Shown piece by piece: positions 37,352 through 45,917 of a stretch of 64,000 nucleotides of DNA (positions are counted from its first letter, which is position 1; every line of letters begins with the position of its first letter). The position numbers and the translations under genes were made by a program. The DNA is taken from NCBI GenBank assembly GCA_049595035.1, contig JBMYKD010000009.1:1-64000 (forward strand), given 5' to 3'. This stretch comes from UBA12202 sp049595035. GTDB taxonomy: Bacteria; Pseudomonadota; Alphaproteobacteria; Puniceispirillales; UBA1172. The notes beneath the pieces are model-generated. The model was not told the origin of the DNA, did not search any database, and saw nothing but the letters and a program-made list of their open reading frames with translations.

Positions 37352-39598
37352 ATGAAGTCACATTCACCTGATCTGATGCATCTGATTCTGCTTGGCGGTG
37401 GTCATGCCCAGATATCTGTTCTGAAATCGTTAGGAATGCACCCTATTGAAGGTTTGCGTATTACACTGGTTAGTCGTGATCGCCTTACCCCCTATTCTGG
37501 TATGCTTCCCGGATATATTGAAGGCAGATATTCAAAAACAGAATCCATGATTGATCTTGTTCGGCTAGCACATTTTGCCGGAGCACGTTTTATTCATGAT
37601 CATGCAACAGGAATTGATCCGGATAAGCATATGCTTTTTCTGGCTAACCATCCGCCTGTTCATTATGATCGTCTATCTGTCAATATAGGGTCTACCCCCA
37701 GTCTTGATCCTATTATTGGCGCCAGAGAACATGCCCTGCCCGTCAAACCTGTGCCTGAATTGATGGAACATATCGATGCCATAACAACAGGTAAGGTGCA
37801 ATGCCAGACGATAAATATCATAGGCGGCGGGGTTGCCGGGGTTGAAGTTGCCTTTGCTCTCCATCACCGGCTAAATGTCACGGCTCGGCAGGACGTCCAT
37901 ATTGCGGTTATTCATGCGGGCACGCGTCTGGTTGAACATATGAATCATGCGGCAACAGCAATGATCGAACAATCCCTACAACATCGCGGGATAAGGACGT
38001 TAAAAGGCAGGAAGGCTGTTTCCGTTACGCCGTCATATCTAACCCTGGATGATCACACCAGAATCGAATCTGATCTGACACTGATCACTACTGGTGCGTC
38101 GCCGCCAACATGGCTTAAGGATACTGGCATAAGCACCTGTTCATCAGGGTTTATTGCGGTTAACAGACATTGCCAGAGTGTATCGCATCCAGATATTTTT
38201 GCGGCTGGTGACATCGCCACATTGATTGATGACCCGCGTCCTAAATCAGGTGTTTTTGCTGTCAGGGCGGGCGCTATTCTGAATGATAACATTAGACGCA
38301 CGCTTACCAGCAAACCCTTGCGAAAATGGTACCCACAACGGCGTTATCTGGCCTTGATCGGGGTTGGTGGCGGCATGGCCATGGCGGTGAGAGGTCCCTT
38401 CGCCCTGAAACCCCGCCGATATCTATGGCAACTGAAAGAATGGATTGATCGCCGCTTTATCCGACGATTTTCAGATTTGCCAGCCATGGCTGTTCCGCCA
38501 CAACCTGAACTTGCCAGTCATATCGAAAAAACCGATGATCCGGTATTTCTGACCATGCAATGTATGGGATGCGGCGGTAAAGCAGGATGGTCAACATTAT
38601 CTGATGCTATCGATAAAGCATCACATAAAGCCCGTCAGATGCGCCCTGATCTGACTTTCCCCCATTCTGAAGGACATATTAATCAGGATGCCGGACAGAT
38701 CACTTTGCCAGATAGTCATATTCCTTATGATCTGTTCCAGTCTGTTGATGCTATTTCGGCTATTACAGATGATCCTTTCATGCTTGGCCGGATTGCCACT
38801 TTGCATGCGCTTAGTGATCTATTTGCCGCCCATGCCATGCCATTTTCGGCACTTGGGTTGATATCTCTGCCTCGTGCTGGTCGTATTCAGCAGGGGGATG
38901 ATCTGGTTCATATCTTGACCGCCATGATGATTGCACTGGCCGAACATGGAATTAGATTAAATGGTGGCCATACGATAGCTTCCGATGCGATGCAAGTCGG
39001 ACTGGCGGTAAGCGGATTGCGAGAAACCGGTCTTGTCGAAGCTACCCCGATGACTGGTGATGCCTTAATATTAACTAAACCCCTTGGTATTGGAATGATT
39101 ATGGCCGCCTATCATCAGAATCATCCTGCTGTAACAGGGTTGATGGTGCAATCTGCCATGGATATCATGGCAACAAGCAACGCGGCGGCCGCTAAACTGG
39201 CCTCCGCATATGGCGTATTCCCCATAACCGATGTCACGGGATTTGGATTGATGCGACATGCGCGATCACTGGCAGACAGATATGATCCGCAAATGGGATT
39301 ATCGGTATCCATAAAGCAACTGCCATGTCTTGATGGCATTGATCTATTACTCAAAGCTGAAATAGCATCCAGCATGGTATCGGATAATGCGGCAGCAACG
39401 CGTGTGGTTAATGCTGCAAGCATACCCCTGCCCCATGCCTTGCTTCATGATCCACAAACAAGCGGCGGCCTTTTGATGATGGTGACGGCTCATCACGCAA
39501 AGGAATTATGCCAGCGGTTAATGGAAACTGGCCATCAGGCATCTATCATTGGTTATATTAATGATGCAAATGACGGCGCAATAACGGTAACGGATTAG
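37352..39598 (+). CDS. selD: FAD-dependent oxidoreductase fused to selenophosphate synthase
   Basis: A two-domain protein of 748 residues. Residues 1 to about 375 resemble NDH-2-type pyridine-nucleotide oxidoreductases: HLILLGGGHAQISVL binds FAD, INIIGGGVAGVEVA is the second dinucleotide motif, and FAAGDIATL is the late FAD motif. From about residue 395 the chain is SelD, which makes selenophosphate from selenide and ATP. The catalytic cysteine and lysine are in CMGCGGKAG (Cys407, Lys410), so it uses cysteine, not selenocysteine. The reductase half may supply reduced selenium. It lies six bases before selU, forming a selenouridine module. Confidence 0.93.
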   Translation: MKSHSPDLMHLILLGGGHAQISVLKSLGMHPIEGLRITLVSRDRLTPYSGMLPGYIEGRYSKTESMIDLVRLAHFAGARFIHDHATGIDPDKHMLFLANHPPVHYDRLSVNIGSTPSLDPIIGAREHALPVKPVPELMEHIDAITTGKVQCQTINIIGGGVAGVEVAFALHHRLNVTARQDVHIAVIHAGTRLVEHMNHAATAMIEQSLQHRGIRTLKGRKAVSVTPSYLTLDDHTRIESDLTLITTGASPPTWLKDTGISTCSSGFIAVNRHCQSVSHPDIFAAGDIATLIDDPRPKSGVFAVRAGAILNDNIRRTLTSKPLRKWYPQRRYLALIGVGGGMAMAVRGPFALKPRRYLWQLKEWIDRRFIRRFSDLPAMAVPPQPELASHIEKTDDPVFLTMQCMGCGGKAGWSTLSDAIDKASHKARQMRPDLTFPHSEGHINQDAGQITLPDSHIPYDLFQSVDAISAITDDPFMLGRIATLHALSDLFAAHAMPFSALGLISLPRAGRIQQGDDLVHILTAMMIALAEHGIRLNGGHTIASDAMQVGLAVSGLRETGLVEATPMTGDALILTKPLGIGMIMAAYHQNHPAVTGLMVQSAMDIMATSNAAAAKLASAYGVFPITDVTGFGLMRHARSLADRYDPQMGLSVSIKQLPCLDGIDLLLKAEIASSMVSDNAAATRVVNAASIPLPHALLHDPQTSGGLLMMVTAHHAKELCQRLMETGHQASIIGYINDANDGAITVTD

Positions 39599-39604
39599 CC
39601 TATT

Positions 39605-40696
39605 ATGCCAGCACCTATTCAAAAAACCAGTGATTGGCATGGGGAATATGACACAATTATTGATGTTCGTAGTCCATCTGAATTTGCCGATGATCATATT
39701 CCGGGGGCTATAAACCTACCTGTTTTATCAGATGAGGAACGGGTGGAAGTGGGCATCATCTATAAACAATCATCACCCTTTGCGGCCAGAAAGATTGGCG
39801 CTGCTTTGATCAGCCGCAATATAGCCAATCATCTGGATCAGCAATTAGGTCAATATCCATCTGATTGGTCGCCATTAATCTATTGTTGGCGGGGTGGTCA
39901 GCGTTCTGGTGCCATGGCGCGTATTTGTTCTGAAATCGGTTGGCCTGTTCATATACTTGATGGCGGATATAAAGCCTATCGGAGAATGGTTCGAGCTGCC
40001 CTCACAGATCTGGCCAGTCAATTGCATCCGGTCATGCTTGATGGTGCAACCGGAGTCGGCAAAACGCTTATCCTATCGGCTCTGGCTAAATATGATGTGC
40101 AAAGCATTGATCTGGAAGCGTTAGCCGTTCACCGGGGGTCTGTTCTGGGTTCTATCCCTGACCAGCAACAACCCTCGCAACGGCTTTTTGAAAGCCAATT
40201 GCTGGATGCGTTCATGCGATGTGATATGAACCGGCCTGTTCTTATTGAAGCTGAAAGCAGCAAAATCGGACAAATTCATATTCCAGATGGGTTATGGAAA
40301 AAAATGATATCGGCACCAAGCATTACGATCACCGCTGATCTGGCCGCGCGGGTAAATTATATTATGCGTGATTATGATCATATCATCAGTGAACCATCAG
40401 TATTGACCAAGTTAGTATATGGTATGGTCAGACGGCATGGGTATGCCGTTACATCAGAATGGTCTTCCATGATCAAAGATGAAAACTGGCCAGAATTAGT
40501 AACACATTTGATTGAAAACCATTATGATCCAGCCTATCAGTCATCAGCCAGACGACGAAAAAGGGTATCGTTAGGCTTAATTCACATGGAAACACTAACG
40601 GATAAGCATATTGATCAGGCGGCAATACAGATCGCCGAAAAGGTAAATGCGATAAAGGTTACAAAAAATGATCTTTTTTCTTGCATGGATGAGTAA
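39605..40696 (+). CDS. mnmH: tRNA 2-selenouridine synthase
   Basis: MnmH (SelU) replaces sulfur by selenium in 2-thiouridine at the tRNA wobble position, using selenophosphate. The N-terminal rhodanese domain carries the catalytic cysteine in YCWRGGQRSGAMA (Cys94), and the C-terminal P-loop domain has DGATGVGKTLIL (about residues 146-157). Length (363 residues) is normal. Coupling to selD supports the function. No selA, selB or tRNA-Sec is in this window, so the selenium may serve only tRNA modification here. Confidence 0.95.
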   Translation: MPAPIQKTSDWHGEYDTIIDVRSPSEFADDHIPGAINLPVLSDEERVEVGIIYKQSSPFAARKIGAALISRNIANHLDQQLGQYPSDWSPLIYCWRGGQRSGAMARICSEIGWPVHILDGGYKAYRRMVRAALTDLASQLHPVMLDGATGVGKTLILSALAKYDVQSIDLEALAVHRGSVLGSIPDQQQPSQRLFESQLLDAFMRCDMNRPVLIEAESSKIGQIHIPDGLWKKMISAPSITITADLAARVNYIMRDYDHIISEPSVLTKLVYGMVRRHGYAVTSEWSSMIKDENWPELVTHLIENHYDPAYQSSARRRKRVSLGLIHMETLTDKHIDQAAIQIAEKVNAIKVTKNDLFSCMDE

Positions 40697-40709
40697 GTTT
40701 GATTATCAA
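40681..40709 (+). promoter_or_regulatory. Putative promoter of tRNA-Asn
   Basis: TTGCAT (40681-40686) and TATCAA (40704-40709) are separated by 17 bases, and the tRNA starts 15 bases after the second box. The promoter overlaps the 3' end of mnmH. The same geometry is seen at the tRNA-Lys and tRNA-Cys genes. Confidence 0.45.
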
Positions 40710-40724
40710 GTCTGAATAATGTGA

Positions 40725-40799
40725 TCCCCAGTAGCTCAGCGGTAGAGCAAGCGACTGTTAATCGCTTGGCCGGCGGTTCGAATCCGTCCTGGGGAGCCA
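40725..40799 (+). tRNA. tRNA-Asn (anticodon GTT)
   Basis: A complete cloverleaf. Acceptor stem TCCCCAG pairs with CTGGGGA. The anticodon stem AGCGA/TCGCT holds loop CTGTTAA with anticodon GTT. The T-loop is TTCGAAT. The discriminator is G and CCA is encoded at 40797-40799. Confidence 0.97.
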
Positions 40800-40862
40800 T
40801 TTTTCCATATATTTTTTATCAGCTCATCACATGCGCTGCTTTTAGCATGTATATATCCCTGT

Positions 40863-42032
40863 TTAATTCGACACTCTCAGCCCCATTACAGAAATAGCAT
40901 CAGCCGGTGAGCTCATCAAAGGCACCATTGATATAACTGGCAATTTAACTGATGGTTCAATACTAACCACAAGTCTGCCACCACGTTTGATAAATTGTTC
41001 AATTGGTGGGATAACCATATTAGCCAGTTCCGGGAATTGCATTAATTCTGCCTGTAACATCATCACAGACATATCAGCAATATCATTTCGCGTCATACCA
41101 GATGTCTGTCCGGCCAGCGTTAGGGCATAATCCATTAAGCCTTCATCCCTGTAAGCAAGTTCAAAGCTATTGATAAAAATACCACCACCAAGTGATGATA
41201 ATATCATTAGCGCCTGATCTGAGCTTGTGTTTTCAAAATCAGCATCATTGATCATATGATAGGTTTGCTTCAGATATTCCAGATCACCATAGCTTTCCAG
41301 TGTTCCCAACCCTTCTAGTTCAATTTCCCCCGCGCTTACCTGATGATAACGATCACCTACATTGCGATGCGAAGAGATGCTGTTCATATTAATGGTGATA
41401 TCATTGATACCAAGCATGTTCAGCATCATGTGATATTCAGCCAGGGTAGGATCATATGGACTTAACGCAATGGTAAGTTTATCAAGCGTAATTTCAGCGT
41501 CAAAGTCTGGAATATATGACGCCTGATATGGCAAAAGAGGAATATTATTCATCGAAAACTCCGCTATCGAAATGCGTGAGCCATCAGCTTCAATATCCAT
41601 ATCATTTATGACAATATCACCAGTATTATATATCTTAAGGCTATCTGTCATGTTCCAGAACATCGGGTCGAGGATATGGTCATCGATAATCATATTTTCC
41701 ACTGACATCCGATCAAGATAAAAATCAACCCCTTCATCACTGAAACGCATACCTTCAATCAAGAACGCATTAATTTTGAACACGCCAGCTGTAATTTCAT
41801 AATCCAGAACAACACGATCGGATGAACCTATATAGGCATTGCCAGTGTAGAAACGGATATCCGATACGTCGCCTTTTAATGTGGATTGATCAAAAAACCC
41901 GCGTTCATAGACAATCCGCATATCACCAAGAATAATTTCCTCTTGGGCTTGAGCATGGCAAATTGCCATGACGGACATGATCATGCCGAGGAAAAAAGAA
42001 AATATTTGTTTTTTGTAGTGATTGACTAACAT
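40863..42032 (-). CDS. Secreted protein of unknown function
   Basis: I do not recognise this family. It has a clear signal peptide (hydrophobic core FFLGMIMSVMAIC, cleavage after AHAQA). The mature part of about 360 residues has many short alternating segments ending in aspartate-rich turns (e.g. NTGDIVINDMDIEADGSRISIAEFSM), which suggests a beta-rich, possibly repetitive fold like those of envelope proteins facing lipids. The C-terminal half is more helical, with few positive charges. ATG 42032 has AGGA 8 bases upstream; the frame also offers ATG 42041. It is flanked by tRNA-Asn and a convergently read phosphatase region, and seems to be a single-gene unit. Confidence 0.7.
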   Translation of the reverse strand: MLVNHYKKQIFSFFLGMIMSVMAICHAQAQEEIILGDMRIVYERGFFDQSTLKGDVSDIRFYTGNAYIGSSDRVVLDYEITAGVFKINAFLIEGMRFSDEGVDFYLDRMSVENMIIDDHILDPMFWNMTDSLKIYNTGDIVINDMDIEADGSRISIAEFSMNNIPLLPYQASYIPDFDAEITLDKLTIALSPYDPTLAEYHMMLNMLGINDITINMNSISSHRNVGDRYHQVSAGEIELEGLGTLESYGDLEYLKQTYHMINDADFENTSSDQALMILSSLGGGIFINSFELAYRDEGLMDYALTLAGQTSGMTRNDIADMSVMMLQAELMQFPELANMVIPPIEQFIKRGGRLVVSIEPSVKLPVISMVPLMSSPADAISVMGLRVSN

Positions 42033-42156
42033 ACCCTTCATCCTGTCATTTTACCTTAACGCGATATTTTTTGTTAACCATATTCATTAACTATAAAATA
42101 TGTATGTGTTGTAAAAATGTTCAAGTCTGCTGAATGTCTTCACAACAGGGTGATGA

Positions 42157-42696
42157 TTAATTGAGACGACCTTTATCATCTACCTTCACCATATCACGAG
42201 GACGGATTAGGGAAAGCAATTTACCACTTTCTCTTTCAAGGTCTTTAAATTGATCAAGATCAAAAACCATATCCGCCAATGTTGCTGTCGGATAATCATT
42301 GACATCTTTGCCTGCCTGATTGCCATCTTCTGCGATTAAATCGTGACAGAGCAAAATCATTCCCGGATTATGGCCGATAATCATAACGGTGCTGGCATCA
42401 CCTGCATGTTCATGGATCAGATCAAATAATGTGTCGCTGCTGGCGTTATAGATACGTTCATCAATAATATATTCCGGTTGTTGCGACCATTCTTTCATGA
42501 CCCATTCTGCCGATTCAATGGTACGCACCGCAGGGGAAACCAGTATGACATCTGGAATGGTGAGATGGCCTTTGATATATCTGGCCATATCAGAACAGTT
42601 TCTTTTACCCCGTTCAACCAGTTTACGATCAAAGTCGCGTCCTGTTTCCGATACCAGTTCTGTTTTCCCATGCCGTAAAATCAGAAGTCGAGCCAT
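42157..42696 (-). CDS. SixA-like histidine phosphatase
   Basis: A cytoplasmic histidine phosphatase of 179 residues, close in length to SixA, which dephosphorylates phosphohistidine in signalling proteins. The catalytic motif LLILRHGKTE is at residues 4-13, and the second histidine is in VMIIGHNPGM (about residue 109). The open frame extends far upstream, but that part is antisense to the CysK-like gene; the start MARLLILRHGK at 42696 is clear. It is divergent from the CysK-like gene. Its substrate is not known. Confidence 0.85.
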   Translation of the reverse strand: MARLLILRHGKTELVSETGRDFDRKLVERGKRNCSDMARYIKGHLTIPDVILVSPAVRTIESAEWVMKEWSQQPEYIIDERIYNASSDTLFDLIHEHAGDASTVMIIGHNPGMILLCHDLIAEDGNQAGKDVNDYPTATLADMVFDLDQFKDLERESGKLLSLIRPRDMVKVDDKGRLN

Positions 42697-42814
42697 ATGC
42701 CTTATCCGCAAAAGTAATGGTTTCATTCTGCCAGTCATATGGCTTTGCGAAAAGTCTTTTTTATAGATGCTGGCTTTGCTATGGTGCGAACAGATATCAC
42801 AAAAGGATATAATT

Positions 42815-43825
42815 ATGTCAGGACAATATTCTGGTTTTATGGAAGCCATTGGAAACACACCACTAATTCGCCTTAATGGCCCTAGTGAAATGACTGGATG
42901 TGAGATATATGGCAAGGCCGAGTTTATGAACCCCGGCGGCTCAGTCAAGGATAGAGCAGCGCGCGGGATTATTGAACATGCCGAAAAAAACGGAACACTC
43001 GTTCCGGGGGGTACCATCATTGAAGGCACGGCTGGTAATACTGGTATCAGTCTGGCCATGTGCGCCAATGCCCGTGGCTATAAAACCATCATTGTTATGC
43101 CGGAAACCCAGAGCCAGGAAAAAAAGGATATGCTCCGTCTTCTTGGTGTTGACCTGCGTTTAGTTCCAGCAAAACCATATAAAGACCCCGGAAATTATGT
43201 CCGGTATTCTGAACAGCTTGTGAATGAAATGAAAGAAAGCCTTGGCGAAAGCGTTATATGGGCTAACCAGTTTGATAATATTGCTAATCAGGAAGGCCAT
43301 TATCGATATACCGCACCTGAAATCTGGGAGCAGACAAAAGGCAGAATAGATGGCTTTACCTGTTCAGTCGGTTCAGGCGGTACAATCGCCGGCATTAGCC
43401 GCTATCTGAAAGAAAAACATCCCGATATTACCATTGCCCTAAGTGACCCTCATGGATCAGCACTATACCACCATTATGCCCATGGTGAAATGAAAGCCGA
43501 AGGGAATTCCGTTAGCGAAGGAATAGGTCAGGGTCGCATTACAGGAAATCTGGAAAAAGCTGATATCGATACACAATACAGCATCCCTGATACCGAGGCA
43601 TTACCGATTATATTTGATCTGCTGAAACATGAAGGGCTACTGCTTGGTGGGTCAAGTGCAATTAACGTTGCTGGTGCTATGCGGCTTGCCCGTGATCTGG
43701 GGCCTGGCAAAACTATTGTTACTATTCTTTGCGATAGTGGTCAGCGTTATCAGTCAAAAATATGGAATCCGGTATTTCTGAAAGAAAAAAACCTTCCCGT
43801 TCCATCATGGCTTGATGAAAGCTAA
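42815..43825 (+). CDS. Cysteine synthase A-like PLP enzyme
   Basis: A fold-type II PLP enzyme of 336 residues related to O-acetylserine sulfhydrylase. It starts MEAIGNTPLIRLN, with PLP lysine in PGGSVKDRA (Lys45), substrate loop EGTAGNTGISLA and phosphate-binding GSGGTIAG. The start at 42815 has AAGGA upstream; the longer frame overlaps the divergent phosphatase promoter region. The following genes encode a sulfurtransferase and a MetC-like lyase, so a role in cysteine or sulfide metabolism is likely. Cystathionine beta-synthase-like activity is also possible because the EGTAGNTGI segment is shared. Confidence 0.88.
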   Translation: MSGQYSGFMEAIGNTPLIRLNGPSEMTGCEIYGKAEFMNPGGSVKDRAARGIIEHAEKNGTLVPGGTIIEGTAGNTGISLAMCANARGYKTIIVMPETQSQEKKDMLRLLGVDLRLVPAKPYKDPGNYVRYSEQLVNEMKESLGESVIWANQFDNIANQEGHYRYTAPEIWEQTKGRIDGFTCSVGSGGTIAGISRYLKEKHPDITIALSDPHGSALYHHYAHGEMKAEGNSVSEGIGQGRITGNLEKADIDTQYSIPDTEALPIIFDLLKHEGLLLGGSSAINVAGAMRLARDLGPGKTIVTILCDSGQRYQSKIWNPVFLKEKNLPVPSWLDES

Positions 43826-43830
43826 GCCCC

Positions 43831-44703
43831 ATGCTGATTAGTGCGAAAGATGCTATTCGGGCAATATCCGAAGATTCAGCCCTGATCATGGATGCAACCT
43901 TTGTTCTTCCCAATTCGGGCAGAGATGCCTTTGCAGAATATCTGGAACAACGCATCCCCCATGCTGTATTTTTTGATATCAATAAAATTGCTGATGACAG
44001 CTCACCCCTGCCCCATACCATGCCAGATGCTGAAGTTTTCACCCGTCATATGAGTGCATTGGGATTAGATTCTGATCAGAAGGTCATTCTATATGATCAA
44101 TCCGGTATGCTTTCCGCGGCAAGGGCATGGTGGATGCTGCGTTATTTTGGTCATGATCATGTGGTTATTCTTGATGGAGGTATGACAGCATGGATAGATG
44201 CTGGCGGCACGACAGAATCAGGGGTGGCTGCTTTTCCAGATAAAGGATCATTTATAGCCAAAGCACCAGATGTAGCATCCCCCATGGCAATCAGATCGCT
44301 TGATGATATGGTTGCCCTTGTCGCTACGCCGCCATCAGAACGTCCCGAACAGATTATTGATGCCCGTTCATCTGGGCGGTTTTCCGGAAAATCGCCAGAG
44401 CCACGCCCCGGCATGGCATCTGGCCATATGCCGGGGGCATTAAGCTGCCCGATTAGTCACCTTATTGATGCTGATACTGGTCGATGTAAATCCCCTGCCC
44501 AGATCATGTCCATATTTTTAGAAGCTGGCATTGATCTGGATAAACCCGTTGTGACAAGCTGCGGGTCTGGTGTAACGGCTTGTGGTCTTGCCTTTGGTTT
44601 TGCACTAATCGGTAAACAGGACGTGTCTATCTATGACGGTTCATGGTCTGAATGGGGATCACCTGAATCTGATCGTATCACCTGCCCTGTTGTTACAGGA
44701 TAA
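43831..44703 (+). CDS. sseA: Sulfurtransferase (thiosulfate/3-mercaptopyruvate type)
   Basis: A two-rhodanese-domain protein of 290 residues. The active cysteine is in the second domain: VTSCGSGVTACGLA (Cys244), with CGSGVTA the motif typical of 3-mercaptopyruvate sulfurtransferase. The first domain is inactive and contains the family segment ARAWWMLRYFGHDHVVILDGGMTAW. It moves sulfur from mercaptopyruvate or thiosulfate to acceptors. It lies 5 bases after the CysK-like gene and 24 bases before the MetC-like gene, giving a sulfur-amino-acid operon. Confidence 0.92.
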   Translation: MLISAKDAIRAISEDSALIMDATFVLPNSGRDAFAEYLEQRIPHAVFFDINKIADDSSPLPHTMPDAEVFTRHMSALGLDSDQKVILYDQSGMLSAARAWWMLRYFGHDHVVILDGGMTAWIDAGGTTESGVAAFPDKGSFIAKAPDVASPMAIRSLDDMVALVATPPSERPEQIIDARSSGRFSGKSPEPRPGMASGHMPGALSCPISHLIDADTGRCKSPAQIMSIFLEAGIDLDKPVVTSCGSGVTACGLAFGFALIGKQDVSIYDGSWSEWGSPESDRITCPVVTG

Positions 44704-44727
44704 TCCCCCATAAAGGAGGAAAATAAT

Positions 44728-45912
44728 ATGACAAAAAAAACTGATGAATCTCATAACATAACACCAGCAACAAAGGTTGTTCATGCATCGGTTAAACCAT
44801 TGGAACAAGAAGGTATGGCAAATATTCCCGTTTTCCATACGTCAACCGTCATGAAACCAAGTCTGGATGATTATCGCCATGCTCGCGGTAAGTATGATTA
44901 TGGAAGAAAAGGAACCCCTACATCCGAAGCCACGGAAAAAGCGGTGGCAGATCTCTACCGGATGGAAGACTGTGTTGCCACTCCATCGGGTCTGTCGGCC
45001 ATATGTCTGGGCATATCAGCTGTGCTGAAGGCTGGTGATCATGCGTTATTTCCGGATAGTATGTATGGTTCTGGTCGGCGGTTTATCGATAAAGTCCTTC
45101 CGCAAATGGGGGTAAGTGTCGGCATTTATGATCCTTGTGTGACAGCCAGTGAACTGAAATATATGATTGGCGAAAATACCCGTCTTATCTATCTGGAAAG
45201 CCCGGGCAGTCTAACTTTCGAAATGCAGGATATCCCTGCCCTCACGAAATTGGCCCATGATCATGATTGTCTGGTTGCCATGGATAACACATGGGCAACA
45301 GCATTATATTTTGATGCTGTTCACCATGCGATTGATATAATTATCGAAGCGGGAACAAAATATATTTCCGGCCATTCCGATGTCAGCATGGGGTTTGTGG
45401 TATCTAGTGGAAAAACTGCTTCATCTATCCGGAATTATGCCCAGAATACCGGAATATGCGTTGCACCAGACGAACATTATCTGGCCATGCGGGGTATGCG
45501 TACCATGGCTATCCGGTTGCGGCAATCTGAAGAAAACGGCCTTGCTCTAGCGCAATGGTTAGAACAACAGCCCGAAGTGATTCAAATGCTCCATCCGGCT
45601 CTTCCGTCGCATCCCGGCCATCATCACTGGCAACGTGATTTTACTGGATCATGCGGTTTATTCGGATTTGTGATTGACCCCGATATTCCTATCACAGCCA
45701 TTGATGCTATGGCAGATGGACTGGATTTATTCGGGATCGGGGCATCATGGGGCGGTCATGAAAGCCTAATCAGTCAGGGGCATCTTAAACGAACCATAAC
45801 CGATATTCCGCAAGGTACATTATTGCGTATTTATGCCGGCATTGAAGATAAAACGGATTTGCTGGATGATGTGAAAGCTGGTTTTGATAGAATGCGCGGC
45901 AGTAATGCCTGA
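44728..45912 (+). CDS. metC: Cystathionine beta-lyase
   Basis: A Cys/Met-metabolism PLP enzyme of 394 residues. Blocks are PVFHTSTVMKPSLDDYRHARGKYDYGRKGTPT at the N-terminus, AMDNTWAT, and the PLP lysine in EAGTKYISGHSDVSMG (Lys211). The late segment LDLFGIGASWGGHESL matches MetC-type lyases rather than gamma-synthases. MetC converts cystathionine to homocysteine. A strong ribosome-binding site, AAAGGAGG, precedes the ATG. It ends convergently with the permease gene, 5 bases apart. Confidence 0.92.
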   Translation: MTKKTDESHNITPATKVVHASVKPLEQEGMANIPVFHTSTVMKPSLDDYRHARGKYDYGRKGTPTSEATEKAVADLYRMEDCVATPSGLSAICLGISAVLKAGDHALFPDSMYGSGRRFIDKVLPQMGVSVGIYDPCVTASELKYMIGENTRLIYLESPGSLTFEMQDIPALTKLAHDHDCLVAMDNTWATALYFDAVHHAIDIIIEAGTKYISGHSDVSMGFVVSSGKTASSIRNYAQNTGICVAPDEHYLAMRGMRTMAIRLRQSEENGLALAQWLEQQPEVIQMLHPALPSHPGHHHWQRDFTGSCGLFGFVIDPDIPITAIDAMADGLDLFGIGASWGGHESLISQGHLKRTITDIPQGTLLRIYAGIEDKTDLLDDVKAGFDRMRGSNA

Positions 45913-45917
45913 AAGGC

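Noticed and set aside
42697..43068. A long N-terminal extension of the SixA-like gene on the minus strand.
   Set aside because: It is antisense to the CysK-like gene, contains no domain, and the family start (MARLLILRHGK) is at 42696.
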